Source: Gemmatimonadaceae bacterium (GTDB lineage Bacteria > Gemmatimonadota > Gemmatimonadetes > Gemmatimonadales > Gemmatimonadaceae). Taken from it: 32,198 nucleotides of DNA. Location of the stretch: the NCBI GenBank assembly GCA_022843265.1, contig JALHNZ010000040.1:1-32198 (forward strand). Direction: 5' to 3'. The notes under the pieces were generated by a model that saw nothing but the letters and a program-made list of their open reading frames with translations, searched no databases and had not been told where the DNA came from. This document shows, piece after piece, positions 15,865 through 23,595 of the stretch (the stretch's first letter is position 1; every line of letters begins with the position of its first letter). The translations under genes were made by a program, and so were the position numbers.

Positions 15865-16376
15865 GCGCGCGTCTTGCACCCATTGATTGGTGTGATGCCG
15901 GGCTTGAACTCTTGCGTGACGAGGGCATGACCTCACTGACTGTTGATCGCATGTGCACGGTGCTGCAACGCACCAAGGGATCGTTCTATCATCACTTTCG
16001 CGATCTCGACGCCTTTCTTTCCACGCTGCTCGCGCGCTGGGAGGACACGCTAACCGAGGCACCCATTGCATTTGCCGGTTCGGCGCCAGAGCCCAAGGAA
16101 CGTTCGGCGCGCTTGGACGATGCTGTGGCGCGACTCGATCACCGGGTGGACCTCGCCGTGCGCGCATGGGCACTGCGCGATGAACGGGCGAGACTCGCGG
16201 TAGCGCGAGTTGATGCGAGGCGCATCGCGTATCTGAGCGAACTCCAGGCCGCCGCAGGTGCGGAGGATGCAACGGCAGCGGCAAAACTGGAGTATGTGCA
16301 CTTTCTCGGACTGCAACAGCTGTGTGCTATGACAGTGCCTGTTCACGCCGCACTCGTGATCGGTAATCAGCGGTAG
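15861..16376 (+). CDS. TetR-family transcriptional regulator
   Basis: A 171-residue regulator. Residues about 10-55 form the TetR helix-turn-helix (LELLRDEGMTSLTVDRM, then LQRTKGSFYHHFRDLDAFLS), where GSFYHHF is the family's DNA-recognition signature. The rest is a helical ligand-binding domain without recognisable ligand residues. Its ATG overlaps the DUF3995 stop. It probably represses its own operon through the palindrome at 14864-14880. The 3' end overlaps the convergent vapC gene by 10 bp. Confidence 0.85.
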   Translation: MSARLAPIDWCDAGLELLRDEGMTSLTVDRMCTVLQRTKGSFYHHFRDLDAFLSTLLARWEDTLTEAPIAFAGSAPEPKERSARLDDAVARLDHRVDLAVRAWALRDERARLAVARVDARRIAYLSELQAAAGAEDATAAAKLEYVHFLGLQQLCAMTVPVHAALVIGNQR

Positions 16377-16771
16377 CCGATCACCTCAAGATCTGGCACG
16401 CGCCGGAAGTGTGCGACATTCGCGGTTACCAGCGGTACGTCGTTCGACACGCAGGTAGCCGCGATCCAGAGATCGTTCGTGCCAATGAGCGCGCCACGTG
16501 CGCGCAACTCGCGTGTGATGTGTCCGTAGCGAAGCGCCGAGGCTTCGTCGACATCGAGGATCGTGTGCAGTTCGCGCACGGCACGCAGCACCGGGTGATC
16601 CGACTGATCAAACCCTTCCGCGAACTCGCCGAGCACGGTGACGGGCAGGACCAGTTCAAGCTCCGGCGCTGAACGCAGGAACTCGTGCGCGGCGCCGTGC
16701 TCCTGTCTCTGCAGACGCTCGCGCTGCAGGTCGATCAGGAACGACGTGTCGAGCGCGACGCGTCCAGCCAC
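16367..16771 (-). CDS. vapC: VapC-family PIN-domain toxin
   Basis: A 134-residue PIN-domain ribonuclease, the toxin of a type II pair; VapC enzymes cleave tRNA or rRNA with Mg2+. The acidic active-site residues are in place: D8 in ALDTSFLIDL, E49 in VLGEFAEGF and D100 in GTNDLWIAA; the fourth position is N118 in TANVAHF. GTG 16771 is preceded by GGAGG (4-5 bases), and this start overlaps the antitoxin gene by 37 bp, which ensures coupled translation. The stop overlaps the end of the TetR gene on the opposite strand. Confidence 0.88.
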   Translation of the reverse strand: MAGRVALDTSFLIDLQRERLQRQEHGAAHEFLRSAPELELVLPVTVLGEFAEGFDQSDHPVLRAVRELHTILDVDEASALRYGHITRELRARGALIGTNDLWIAATCVSNDVPLVTANVAHFRRVPDLEVIGYR

Positions 16772-17001
16772 GGATCCTCCGGTGCCCGGTCGTTGCGCTG
16801 CGCTCGCTCGAGCCGGTCAAGCACGACTTCGTCCACCTGCGGTAGCGCAGCCATGGCTGCGAGCAGCGCGCCAGTGGTTCGCGGTGGTTCCGGCCATGAA
16901 GCACGCTTGATGACCATGGAGAACGACTCATCGCGAGCCCGCCGGGCTCGTCGCAGGCGCTCATACGCTTCGATATCGATGGAGATCGTCTTGGAGGCCA
17001 T
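16735..17001 (-). CDS. vapB: VapB-family antitoxin
   Basis: An 88-residue protein starting MASKTISIDIEAYERLRRAR, the ribbon-helix-helix-type DNA-binding head of the VapB (DUF217-like) antitoxins, with ESFSMVIKRA following. The C-terminal half (LPQVDEVVLDRLERAQRN) should wrap the toxin. ATG 17001 is chosen because the family head starts exactly there; the frame stays open upstream to 17142 but through the promoter. It precedes and overlaps vapC, as in most such pairs, and probably represses its own promoter through the palindrome at 17008-17017. Confidence 0.85.
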   Translation of the reverse strand: MASKTISIDIEAYERLRRARRARDESFSMVIKRASWPEPPRTTGALLAAMAALPQVDEVVLDRLERAQRNDRAPEDPWLDASRSTRRS

Positions 17002-17007
17002 GCATAT

Positions 17008-17036
17008 ATGTATACATGCATGTACTGCAAAGTCAA
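17008..17036 (-). promoter_or_regulatory. vapBC promoter with palindromic operator over the -10 box
   Basis: On the minus strand TTGACT (17036-17031) and TATACA (17014-17009) are separated by 16 bases. The perfect 10-bp palindrome ATGTATACAT (17008-17017) covers the -10 box, and ATGCAT follows next to it. The start codon is 7 bases after the -10 box, so the mRNA is probably leaderless or has one or two untranslated bases. VapB autoregulation at such a site is standard. Confidence 0.6.
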
Positions 17037-17174
17037 CCGTCTTGAGCGCTCCTCGGCGATATCCGAATAGCTGTCTCGAACTCGGGACGCCCCACGATTC
17101 ACACCCATCGCGCCCCCAGTTCGTTGGCGACGTTGGACGCATTGCCTCCGGAATTGACGTGACGCGCTCCTGAG

Positions 17175-18551
17175 CTACACCCGCACCGCCTCCACCGTGC
17201 CCTGCGCACGACTCCGCTCCGCCGCAAACGCCATCAGGTGACTTTCAATCGACTGCGCAATCGTTGACGTGAGTCGCGACGCATCCTGATGTGCGACCGC
17301 CTGCACAAAATCGGCCACCATGCGCCAGTCACCTCCACCGTGACCCGACTGCGCGTCATCGTTGCTCTCTTCAACAACATCACTGATCCACTGCGTGACG
17401 CGCCCAGTGCGGAAATCATGCGCTTCAAGATGCTGCATGTTGCCATCGAGAAACCCGTGTGATCCCATCACACGCGTGCGTCGGCCACTCATTGGTGTGA
17501 ACGCATCCATACTGAACGATGCCGTGACATCATCGTCAAAGCTCAGGTTGACGGTGTAGTGATCACACTGATCGTTGTCCATGCGATACACACAGCGTCC
17601 ATAGTCTGACGTGCGCAGTGCACTGAGAATGTCTTCGCCACGCGCGGGTTCGTCGGCCGCAAGGTTGTTGAACACATACAGTCGCTGACGCTGCTCGTGA
17701 TAAATGCGCACGGCTGAATACGGGCACGAACGCTCCACCGCACAGCCATCAATGCATCGCGGCGTGCTGCCTTCGGGCGCGTTGTCGGACTTGAACCACG
17801 ACAGTGCACCGAACGCCTGCAGCTCACGCGTGGGGCGATCCACCAACCAGCGCAGAATGTCGAGATCGTGACTGGACTTAGCGAGAATGATCGGTGTAGA
17901 CGTGCTGCTCGATCGCCACGTTCCACGCACATACGAATGCGCCATGTGCACATAGCCGATCGGTTCCATGTGCTGAATGTTCACTAGTCGACCAATCGCG
18001 CCGTTGCGAATGAGCTGACGCATGTGTGCAAAGTACGGTGCGTAGCGAAGTACATGACACACGGCCACGATCCTGCCCGTGCTGCGTGCGCGCTCGAGCA
18101 ACGCGCAGCACTCCGCCTCCGTAGGCGCAATCGGTTTTTCGAGCAGCACGTCGTAGCCCGCATCAAGCGCCGCCATGCACGGCGCAAAGTGCAGCTGATC
18201 CGGTGTGCTCACGATGATCGCGTCCGCAAACTTCGGTCGCGCAAACACCTCTTCCCAGTCAACAAACCGCGCGTCGTGTGGCACGCTGTGCCGGTCGCCG
18301 TACCCATCACGGCGCACGTCGGAAGGCTCCGCCACTCCCACGATGTGCAAATGATCCGGGTAGGCGAGCGCAAAGTTGCCGTACACATTGCCGCGAGCTC
18401 CCGCGCCCAGCGTGATCGCGGTAATGGCACGCGGCGGCGGCACGAGTTGTCGCGCGTCGGGCAGGTACAGCGGCTGCCCGCGCTCGTTGGTGGCGTCAGT
18501 GGAAAATGGGAACGACGCGTCGGCGTTGGAATCGTGGGGCGTTGAAGACAT
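17175..18551 (-). CDS. Gfo/Idh/MocA-family oxidoreductase
   Basis: A 458-residue NAD(P)-dependent sugar or inositol dehydrogenase-like protein without signal peptide. The Rossmann motif is ITLGAGARGNVYG (about residues 46-58), followed by VEKP-type motif LLEKPIAPTEAE carrying the catalytic-region Lys, and CHVLRYAPYF. A cysteine-rich insert, CIDGCAVERSCPYSA, is typical of a long subgroup of the family. The C-terminal part is the usual beta-sheet domain ending in SHLMAFAAERSR. The start ATG 18551 is preceded by weak TAGAG. It lies 58 bp after the desaturase gene on the same strand. Substrate unknown; 3-keto sugar formation is one option, given the DUF1080 domain encoded 3 kb away. Confidence 0.85.
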   Translation of the reverse strand: MSSTPHDSNADASFPFSTDATNERGQPLYLPDARQLVPPPRAITAITLGAGARGNVYGNFALAYPDHLHIVGVAEPSDVRRDGYGDRHSVPHDARFVDWEEVFARPKFADAIIVSTPDQLHFAPCMAALDAGYDVLLEKPIAPTEAECCALLERARSTGRIVAVCHVLRYAPYFAHMRQLIRNGAIGRLVNIQHMEPIGYVHMAHSYVRGTWRSSSTSTPIILAKSSHDLDILRWLVDRPTRELQAFGALSWFKSDNAPEGSTPRCIDGCAVERSCPYSAVRIYHEQRQRLYVFNNLAADEPARGEDILSALRTSDYGRCVYRMDNDQCDHYTVNLSFDDDVTASFSMDAFTPMSGRRTRVMGSHGFLDGNMQHLEAHDFRTGRVTQWISDVVEESNDDAQSGHGGGDWRMVADFVQAVAHQDASRLTSTIAQSIESHLMAFAAERSRAQGTVEAVRV

Positions 18552-18609
18552 CTCTACCACTACACCACAACGCGCACGAGCGCAAACGCTGGCGAAAGCC
18601 GAGCCCGTG

Positions 18610-19605
18610 CTAACGCGGCTGCGGCCAGCGCACAAGCCGACGAGTGTCTTCATCCCACAACGCCAGCCGCGCGCACGAAAATCCGTCACGAAATGAGATG
18701 TGTCGCACACTATTGAAGAGCGCGGTGCTCCGATGGCACTCGACCAATCGATATGACGGCACAAGCGGGCTCAAATGATGAATGTGGTGATAGCCGATGT
18801 ATCCGGTGAACCACGCAAGCACATCGGGTAACGCGTAGTACGACGAGCCTTCGAGTGCGGCTCGCGCAAAATCCCACTCGCCGTCGGGCGCCCAGTACGT
18901 GTCTTCGAACTGATGCTGCACGTAAAACATCCACATGCCCACGGTAGACGCGATCACCGTCACGGGCCCCTGCACCAGCAGAAGATCGCGCCAGCCCACC
19001 AGCGTGACCATTGCCCAGACCAACAGCGCGATCGCCACATTCGTCATCAGCATGCTGCGGCGTTCACGCTTCCACTCGGCGCGCGCGAACATCGGCAGCC
19101 GCATCATGATCACGAAGTACAAGACCGGCGCGAGACCGAACATCACGACGGGATGCCGCATCAGGCGATAGCGCCGCTGCGCCCACGCCGACATGGCGCG
19201 GTACTCGCGCACCGTGATCGTTTCAATATCAACGTGTCGTTTGTCGAGATTACCTGATGTGGCGTGATGTGTGCCGTGAAAGTGCCGGAAGTAGCCGTAC
19301 GGCAGCAGTGTAAACGGCGCACAGAGGCGCCCAATGATCGTGCGCCACCGGCGCGATGCGAGAAAACTGCCGTGCCCACAATCGTGCTGCACAATGAATG
19401 TGCGCACCACAAACCCTGCCGCCGGAAACGCCAGCGCGAGCGTGAGTAGATACGACACCGAGAGCGAGCGATACATCAGCCACCACAGCACCAGAAACGG
19501 CGGCAGCGAGGTCGCGAAGGCCCACCACGCTTGCGCGGCATTCGGGTGCTCGTAGAGACTCACGTGCGCGCGTAGCGCATCGGCCGACGGCAGTGATTTC
19601 AGCAT
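18610..19605 (-). CDS. Membrane fatty acid desaturase (DesA-like)
   Basis: A 331-residue integral membrane di-iron desaturase that puts a double bond into membrane lipid acyl chains. The three histidine boxes are intact: HDCGH (74-78), HFHGTHH (108-114) and HHIHH (273-277). Hydrophobic spans flank them (about 30-70, 155-175, 190-235). The pattern is that of the delta-12 type DesA/FADS family. ATG 19605 lacks a ribosome site, but TACACT (a possible -10 box) ends 8 bases before it, so a leaderless mRNA is possible. The Gfo/Idh/MocA gene follows after 58 bp. Confidence 0.88.
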   Translation of the reverse strand: MLKSLPSADALRAHVSLYEHPNAAQAWWAFATSLPPFLVLWWLMYRSLSVSYLLTLALAFPAAGFVVRTFIVQHDCGHGSFLASRRWRTIIGRLCAPFTLLPYGYFRHFHGTHHATSGNLDKRHVDIETITVREYRAMSAWAQRRYRLMRHPVVMFGLAPVLYFVIMMRLPMFARAEWKRERRSMLMTNVAIALLVWAMVTLVGWRDLLLVQGPVTVIASTVGMWMFYVQHQFEDTYWAPDGEWDFARAALEGSSYYALPDVLAWFTGYIGYHHIHHLSPLVPSYRLVECHRSTALFNSVRHISFRDGFSCARLALWDEDTRRLVRWPQPR

Positions 19606-19694
19606 GCGTACGGAGTGTACACCGCCCTCGCGCGCCGAACATCCGTCACATGACGTAGAGCCTGCAACGTTGACGGGGAGCGTTACCCCGACGG

Positions 19695-19717
19695 CGTGTG
19701 CGGGATTCCCGCACGCG
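19695..19717. other. Perfect GC-rich hairpin between desaturase and macro-domain genes
   Basis: GTGCGGG-ATT-CCCGCAC (19698-19714) is a perfect 7-bp stem, extended by CG/CG pairs across one T-G pair to 19695-19717. It lies in the 208-bp divergent intergenic region, 97 bp before the macro-gene start. It has no T tract. It may be a regulator site or leader structure for the macro gene. Confidence 0.35.
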
Positions 19718-19813
19718 CGAGACGTGATGCACACGCCATGCTGTATGAGGCGACGCGACAGACCGCCAGAAATGCGCGCCCCACCATCCCATCATCACCT
19801 CTCGGGAGTCTGA

Positions 19814-20296
19814 ATGATTCATGAAGTCGAAGGCGACATCCTGCTCTCAGGCGCACACGCCATCGCACACGGCGTCTCGCCCAACGATCACTTTGATGTC
19901 GGCCTGGCACTGGCGCTGCGCGAAATGTGGCCGTCGATGGCCAAGGACTTTCGACACTACGCCCATCAGTCACATCCCTCGCCTGGCGAAGTGTGGACGT
20001 ACCCCACGGCCGACGGTCGTGTGATCTACAATCTGATCACACAGGAAGGGGAGCAGCTGCGCGGCGGATCCTCCGGCGCCGCATCGGTTTCAAATGTGCA
20101 CCACGCCCTCAAGGCGCTGCGCGCGCAGCTGGAGAAAGACGGCGTACGCAGCCTCGCGCTTCCGCGTCTCGCCACCGGCGCTGGCCGACTTGACTGGGCG
20201 GATGTCCGGCCGCTCATCGAGCAGCAGCTCGGTGACCTGCAGATCCCCGTCTACCTGTACACCACCTTTCATAAGGGTCAGGCCGCCAACGAGTGA
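19814..20296 (+). CDS. Macro-domain protein (TARG1/DarG-like fold)
   Basis: A 160-residue single macro domain, a fold that binds ADP-ribose and in some members removes it from proteins or DNA. Visible motifs: EVEGDILLSGAHAIAHGVS (first binding loop), GEVWTYPTADGRVIYNLIT, and LALPRLATGAGRLDWADVRP, close to the LPxLGxGxGxLDW signature of TARG1/DarG proteins. By eye the Lys before RDGRYIYYL and the Asp of the G-rich loop that act in human TARG1 are not kept here, so enzymatic activity is uncertain. GGGAG (19804-19808) lies 5 bases before ATG. It stands alone, with no DarT-like toxin next to it. Confidence 0.82.
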   Translation: MIHEVEGDILLSGAHAIAHGVSPNDHFDVGLALALREMWPSMAKDFRHYAHQSHPSPGEVWTYPTADGRVIYNLITQEGEQLRGGSSGAASVSNVHHALKALRAQLEKDGVRSLALPRLATGAGRLDWADVRPLIEQQLGDLQIPVYLYTTFHKGQAANE

Positions 20297-20324
20297 GATC
20301 TTGACACCCTCGCATTCTGGTGCG

Positions 20325-20349
20325 ACTTTGTTTGCCGTCCGAACAAAGT
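20325..20349. promoter_or_regulatory. Candidate operator upstream of the glucan-utilisation genes
   Basis: ACTTTGTT (20325-20332) and AACAAAGT (20342-20349) are perfect inverted 8-bp arms with a 9-base spacer, 61 bp before the fusion-gene start. TTGACA at 20301-20306 may be a -35 box, but the -10 match is poor. A second small hairpin, GGGAC/GTCCC (20356-20373), follows. The ROK protein encoded at 30043 is a natural candidate to bind here; that is inference. Confidence 0.45.
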
Positions 20350-20409
20350 TTGACTGGGACGGCTTTTTGTCCCTCCCACCCGTCTGCTCCCATCCAGGAC
20401 GAGGCCCGT

Positions 20410-23400
20410 ATGAGCCCGACTCGAACGCCCCTGACCCGTTCCCGGGTCAGGCGCCGGTTCGCCCCCGTCACCGCGCTCGCCGCGGCGCTGCTGCTGTCGG
20501 CGACGCCGACGATCTCGGCTCAGACACCTCAGACCATTCGTGTGGTAACCGACGCCTCGGGATCGCGGCTGCAGGTGGACGGCCGAGATTTCATGGTGCT
20601 CGGCATGAACTGGGATTATTTCCCGATCGGCCAGAACTACGCGTATAACTTCTGGGGCCAGTCCGACGAGTTCATTCGCACTGCGCTCGACCGTGAGATG
20701 TCGCTGCTGAAAAGCATGGGCATTAACACCATCCGCCAGTACAACGGCGTCCCGCCCAGATGGGTGCGCTACATCTACGAGAACTACGGCATTTACACCG
20801 TTCTGAACCACGCCGTGGGGCGTTACGGCGTCACCGTGGGCGGTGCGTTCAAGCCGAACACCGATTATTCAGATCCGCGTGTCCGGGAACTGCTCAAAAG
20901 CGAAGTCACAGCGCTGGTCGAGCAGTTCCGCGGTACACCCGGGCTGCTCATGTACATGCTCGGCAACGAAAACAACTACGGGTTGGAGTGGAAGTCGGCG
21001 GAGACGGAGAATCTGCCGGTGGGCGAACGTAACGCAGCCAAGGCCCGATATTTGTATTCGTTGTTCGGCGAGATCATTCGGGAGATCAAAACGCGTGATC
21101 CGGCGGTGCCTGTGGCGATGGCAAACGGTGACCTGCAATACATCGACATCATAGCCCAGGAAACGAAAGGGCTCGATGTGTTCGGCACGAATGTGTATCG
21201 CGGAATTTCCTTCGGCAATCTGTTTGCCGAAGTGCGTGAGAAGCTCGGACTCCCGGTGATGTTCACCGAGTTCGGCGCCGACGCGTACAACGCCAAAGAG
21301 CGTCGCGAAGATCAGCTCACGCAGGCGCGCTATCTGCTTGGTCAGTGGCAGGAGATTTACGCGCAGTCCGCCGGGAAAGGCGGCGTTGGAAACTCGATTG
21401 GTGGCATGACCTTCCAATGGTCAGACGGTTGGTGGAAGGTCGGACAGGAAACCAATCTCGATGTTCAGGACACCGACGCCGGTTGGTCAAATGAGGCGTA
21501 CCGCGAAGATTTCATGCCGGGTGACAACAACATGAATGAAGAGTGGTGGGGCATCATGGCCAAAGGCCCCACCGATGCGAAGGGTCACTTCCAGTTGTAT
21601 CCGCGCGCGGCGTACTACGCGTTGCAACGCGCGTACACCTTGGCGCCCTACGGTCCGGGCACGGACACCGCGCGCATTCGGGCGCATTTCAGTGCGATTG
21701 CGCCGGCGGCCATGGAGTTGCTGGCCAATGGCAACCGCGCGGCGCTCGGCGCAGAGATTGGGGATCGTTATCGCATTGCCGGCATGCGACTTGAACTCTC
21801 GAGCTTCAATACCGGCGGCAGCAACATCAGCACGCCAGCGGAGGGCACCGCTCCAAGCCCTACCGCGCGACCGGCTGTTCGCGGATTCGATCACCTTGAA
21901 TCGTACTTTGTTGATTTTGAGGCACGACCGGCGTCGAATGTGACGGCCATGTTGTCACTCAATGTGACCGGCAACATTCCAGACAATCCGATCAACGAAC
22001 TGTTCTACGAAAATCGCGCCCGTACCCGCACGCTGCTTACCGATGGCGGACCGTCGGTGAGCACGGAAGGACTGGAGCGTTTGCGAGTGTATCGCGCAAG
22101 TCTGCGTTGGGACGAGCGCGACTTCCGCCTCGATGGTTTCTATCGCACCGGGCATTACCACTGGGGTTACGAAGGCGATTTCTTCGGGATGTACCGTGAA
22201 GCCAACTACGGCCCGAATATCGACATCTACGGCGGTGAGGCACCGCTTGGCGTGGAGTTCACCGGAAAGCGCGCGCTGTCGGGCTTGAAGCTGGCGTTGG
22301 GTCCGGAGCTGTGGTGGGGAGCCAATCCCGCGGTGCTCGCGAAGTACCGCAAGCAAGTTGGTCGTTTCACCGTGACCGGTGTGTATCAGGAAGATCTTGC
22401 GCAACGCGGGGCGACGTCGAGCTCGTTCGCTATCCCGCAGCCGCAAGTGCGCGCCACCACCATGCACGTTGCGACCACGGTGGGACCCGCTGGCGTGGAG
22501 CTGGGCGGTATCTGGGGTGGCAATACACGCGTGGGTCGCACGTTCCAGATTGCCGATGGTGAACCCGGCAACTATCGCGTGCTGCAAGATCGTGTGAAAG
22601 ACAGCGACGCGCTTGGTGCGAAAGCGAAGATCACGATTTCCAGCGGCCGGTGGAACTGGTATGCGCAAGGTGCGGCGATGGGCCTTGTTGCTGACGGCGG
22701 ACAAACGTCAACAATGACGTTCACCGGGTGGGGGCTCAAGGACAGCGGCATGGGCAACCAGTGGAATGCGTTGAGCGGCTTCACGTATTCGGTAGGCAAT
22801 CTGCAGATCGCGCCCAACTTCCTGTGGCAGAAGCCGATTGTGGGTCCAGTGCCGAGCGATGTGCCCGCGCCTGGGCGTCCGCGCAACATTCTTGACGATC
22901 CATTCTCGGTGCGATGGAATCGTGAAACCGTGGGCGCGGAGTTGTTGCTGACGTTCGATCCCACACCGGCCACGTACATGCACTTGTGGGACTCCGATAC
23001 GCGCGAAGATGCGCGTCTGGCCGGCACGCTTGGCTTCACGTATCGCCACCTGCCCACCACGCAGGACGCCGCGATTGGTATTCTCGCCGACGGACGCACG
23101 TTCTTCGCGTTTCCCGGCGCCGCACCGGCGCAGGACTTGTGGGAAGTGCGTAGCCGAGTGGTGTCGCGGCTGGGGCAGGACGTGCGTTTGATCGCCAACC
23201 TCTTTGGTGGCACAGCGCAGGCGAATGGCGACAGCGATCGTTTGCTGCGTCGTTACGGCGGTGAGCTGCGCGCGGTGCGCAATCAGATCAAGGTGGCGGC
23301 GTCGGCCAAGTTCAATGATTGGGGTCCGTTCGACTATCACCGCGATTTTAATCTCACGTTCCCCGAGCAGTACATGGCCGATGTGTCGTACGTGCTTGGC

Positions 23401-23595
23401 ATTCCAAACTGGACCGACGCGCCGGCCACCCGCTTTGGTGTGCGCGGTACGTGGCGATCTCTCGACCGGTTCTCGCCGCGCTTCTGTCCGGCCGAAGTGC
23501 CGAATGCGTTGGGAACGCCTACGTGCGATCCCAGCGCACCTGGGTCGCGCGGTTCGGAGTGGGAGATTCGCACGTACCTCACGGTTGGTTGGTGA
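20410..23595 (+). CDS. Exported clan GH-A (GH2-type) glycosidase fused to an outer-membrane beta-barrel
   Basis: A 1061-residue protein with signal peptide (cleavage near ISA-QTP, residue 37). Residues about 42-450 form a TIM-barrel glycosidase: FMVLGMNWDYFP, SMGINTIRQYNG, LGNENNYG with the probable acid/base E187, and VMFTEFGADA with the probable nucleophile E287, the spacing expected for clan GH-A. A Thr/Pro/Ala linker at about 478-490 leads to about 565 residues of alternating beta pattern (LRVYRASLRWDERDFRLDG, FTVTGVYQEDL, GRWNWYAQGAAMG, WEIRTYLTVGW) that ends in Trp, like outer-membrane porins. It is therefore probably barrel-anchored, with the enzyme domain on one side of the outer membrane. 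ATG 20410 has GAGG 5 bases upstream. The stop overlaps the first GH3 start (GTGA). Substrate is inferred from neighbours. Confidence 0.82.
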   Translation: MSPTRTPLTRSRVRRRFAPVTALAAALLLSATPTISAQTPQTIRVVTDASGSRLQVDGRDFMVLGMNWDYFPIGQNYAYNFWGQSDEFIRTALDREMSLLKSMGINTIRQYNGVPPRWVRYIYENYGIYTVLNHAVGRYGVTVGGAFKPNTDYSDPRVRELLKSEVTALVEQFRGTPGLLMYMLGNENNYGLEWKSAETENLPVGERNAAKARYLYSLFGEIIREIKTRDPAVPVAMANGDLQYIDIIAQETKGLDVFGTNVYRGISFGNLFAEVREKLGLPVMFTEFGADAYNAKERREDQLTQARYLLGQWQEIYAQSAGKGGVGNSIGGMTFQWSDGWWKVGQETNLDVQDTDAGWSNEAYREDFMPGDNNMNEEWWGIMAKGPTDAKGHFQLYPRAAYYALQRAYTLAPYGPGTDTARIRAHFSAIAPAAMELLANGNRAALGAEIGDRYRIAGMRLELSSFNTGGSNISTPAEGTAPSPTARPAVRGFDHLESYFVDFEARPASNVTAMLSLNVTGNIPDNPINELFYENRARTRTLLTDGGPSVSTEGLERLRVYRASLRWDERDFRLDGFYRTGHYHWGYEGDFFGMYREANYGPNIDIYGGEAPLGVEFTGKRALSGLKLALGPELWWGANPAVLAKYRKQVGRFTVTGVYQEDLAQRGATSSSFAIPQPQVRATTMHVATTVGPAGVELGGIWGGNTRVGRTFQIADGEPGNYRVLQDRVKDSDALGAKAKITISSGRWNWYAQGAAMGLVADGGQTSTMTFTGWGLKDSGMGNQWNALSGFTYSVGNLQIAPNFLWQKPIVGPVPSDVPAPGRPRNILDDPFSVRWNRETVGAELLLTFDPTPATYMHLWDSDTREDARLAGTLGFTYRHLPTTQDAAIGILADGRTFFAFPGAAPAQDLWEVRSRVVSRLGQDVRLIANLFGGTAQANGDSDRLLRRYGGELRAVRNQIKVAASAKFNDWGPFDYHRDFNLTFPEQYMADVSYVLGIPNWTDAPATRFGVRGTWRSLDRFSPRFCPAEVPNALGTPTCDPSAPGSRGSEWEIRTYLTVGW

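Noticed and set aside
15298-16284. 328-codon open frame on the minus strand across the DUF3995 and TetR genes
   Set aside because: Its product is Arg/His/Pro-rich without domain pattern, while the plus strand encodes two recognised families with coupled starts.
19660-19690. GGGG-CCCC hairpin (about 19677-19690) as a desaturase or macro gene regulator
   Set aside because: The stem is only 4 bp and could be chance in GC-rich DNA; the neighbouring 7-bp hairpin is listed instead.
20301-20330. TTGACA as a full promoter for the fusion gene
   Set aside because: The -35 box is perfect, but at 16-18 base spacing the -10 candidates (CGACTT, GACTTT, ACTTTG) are poor, so I list only the inverted repeat.
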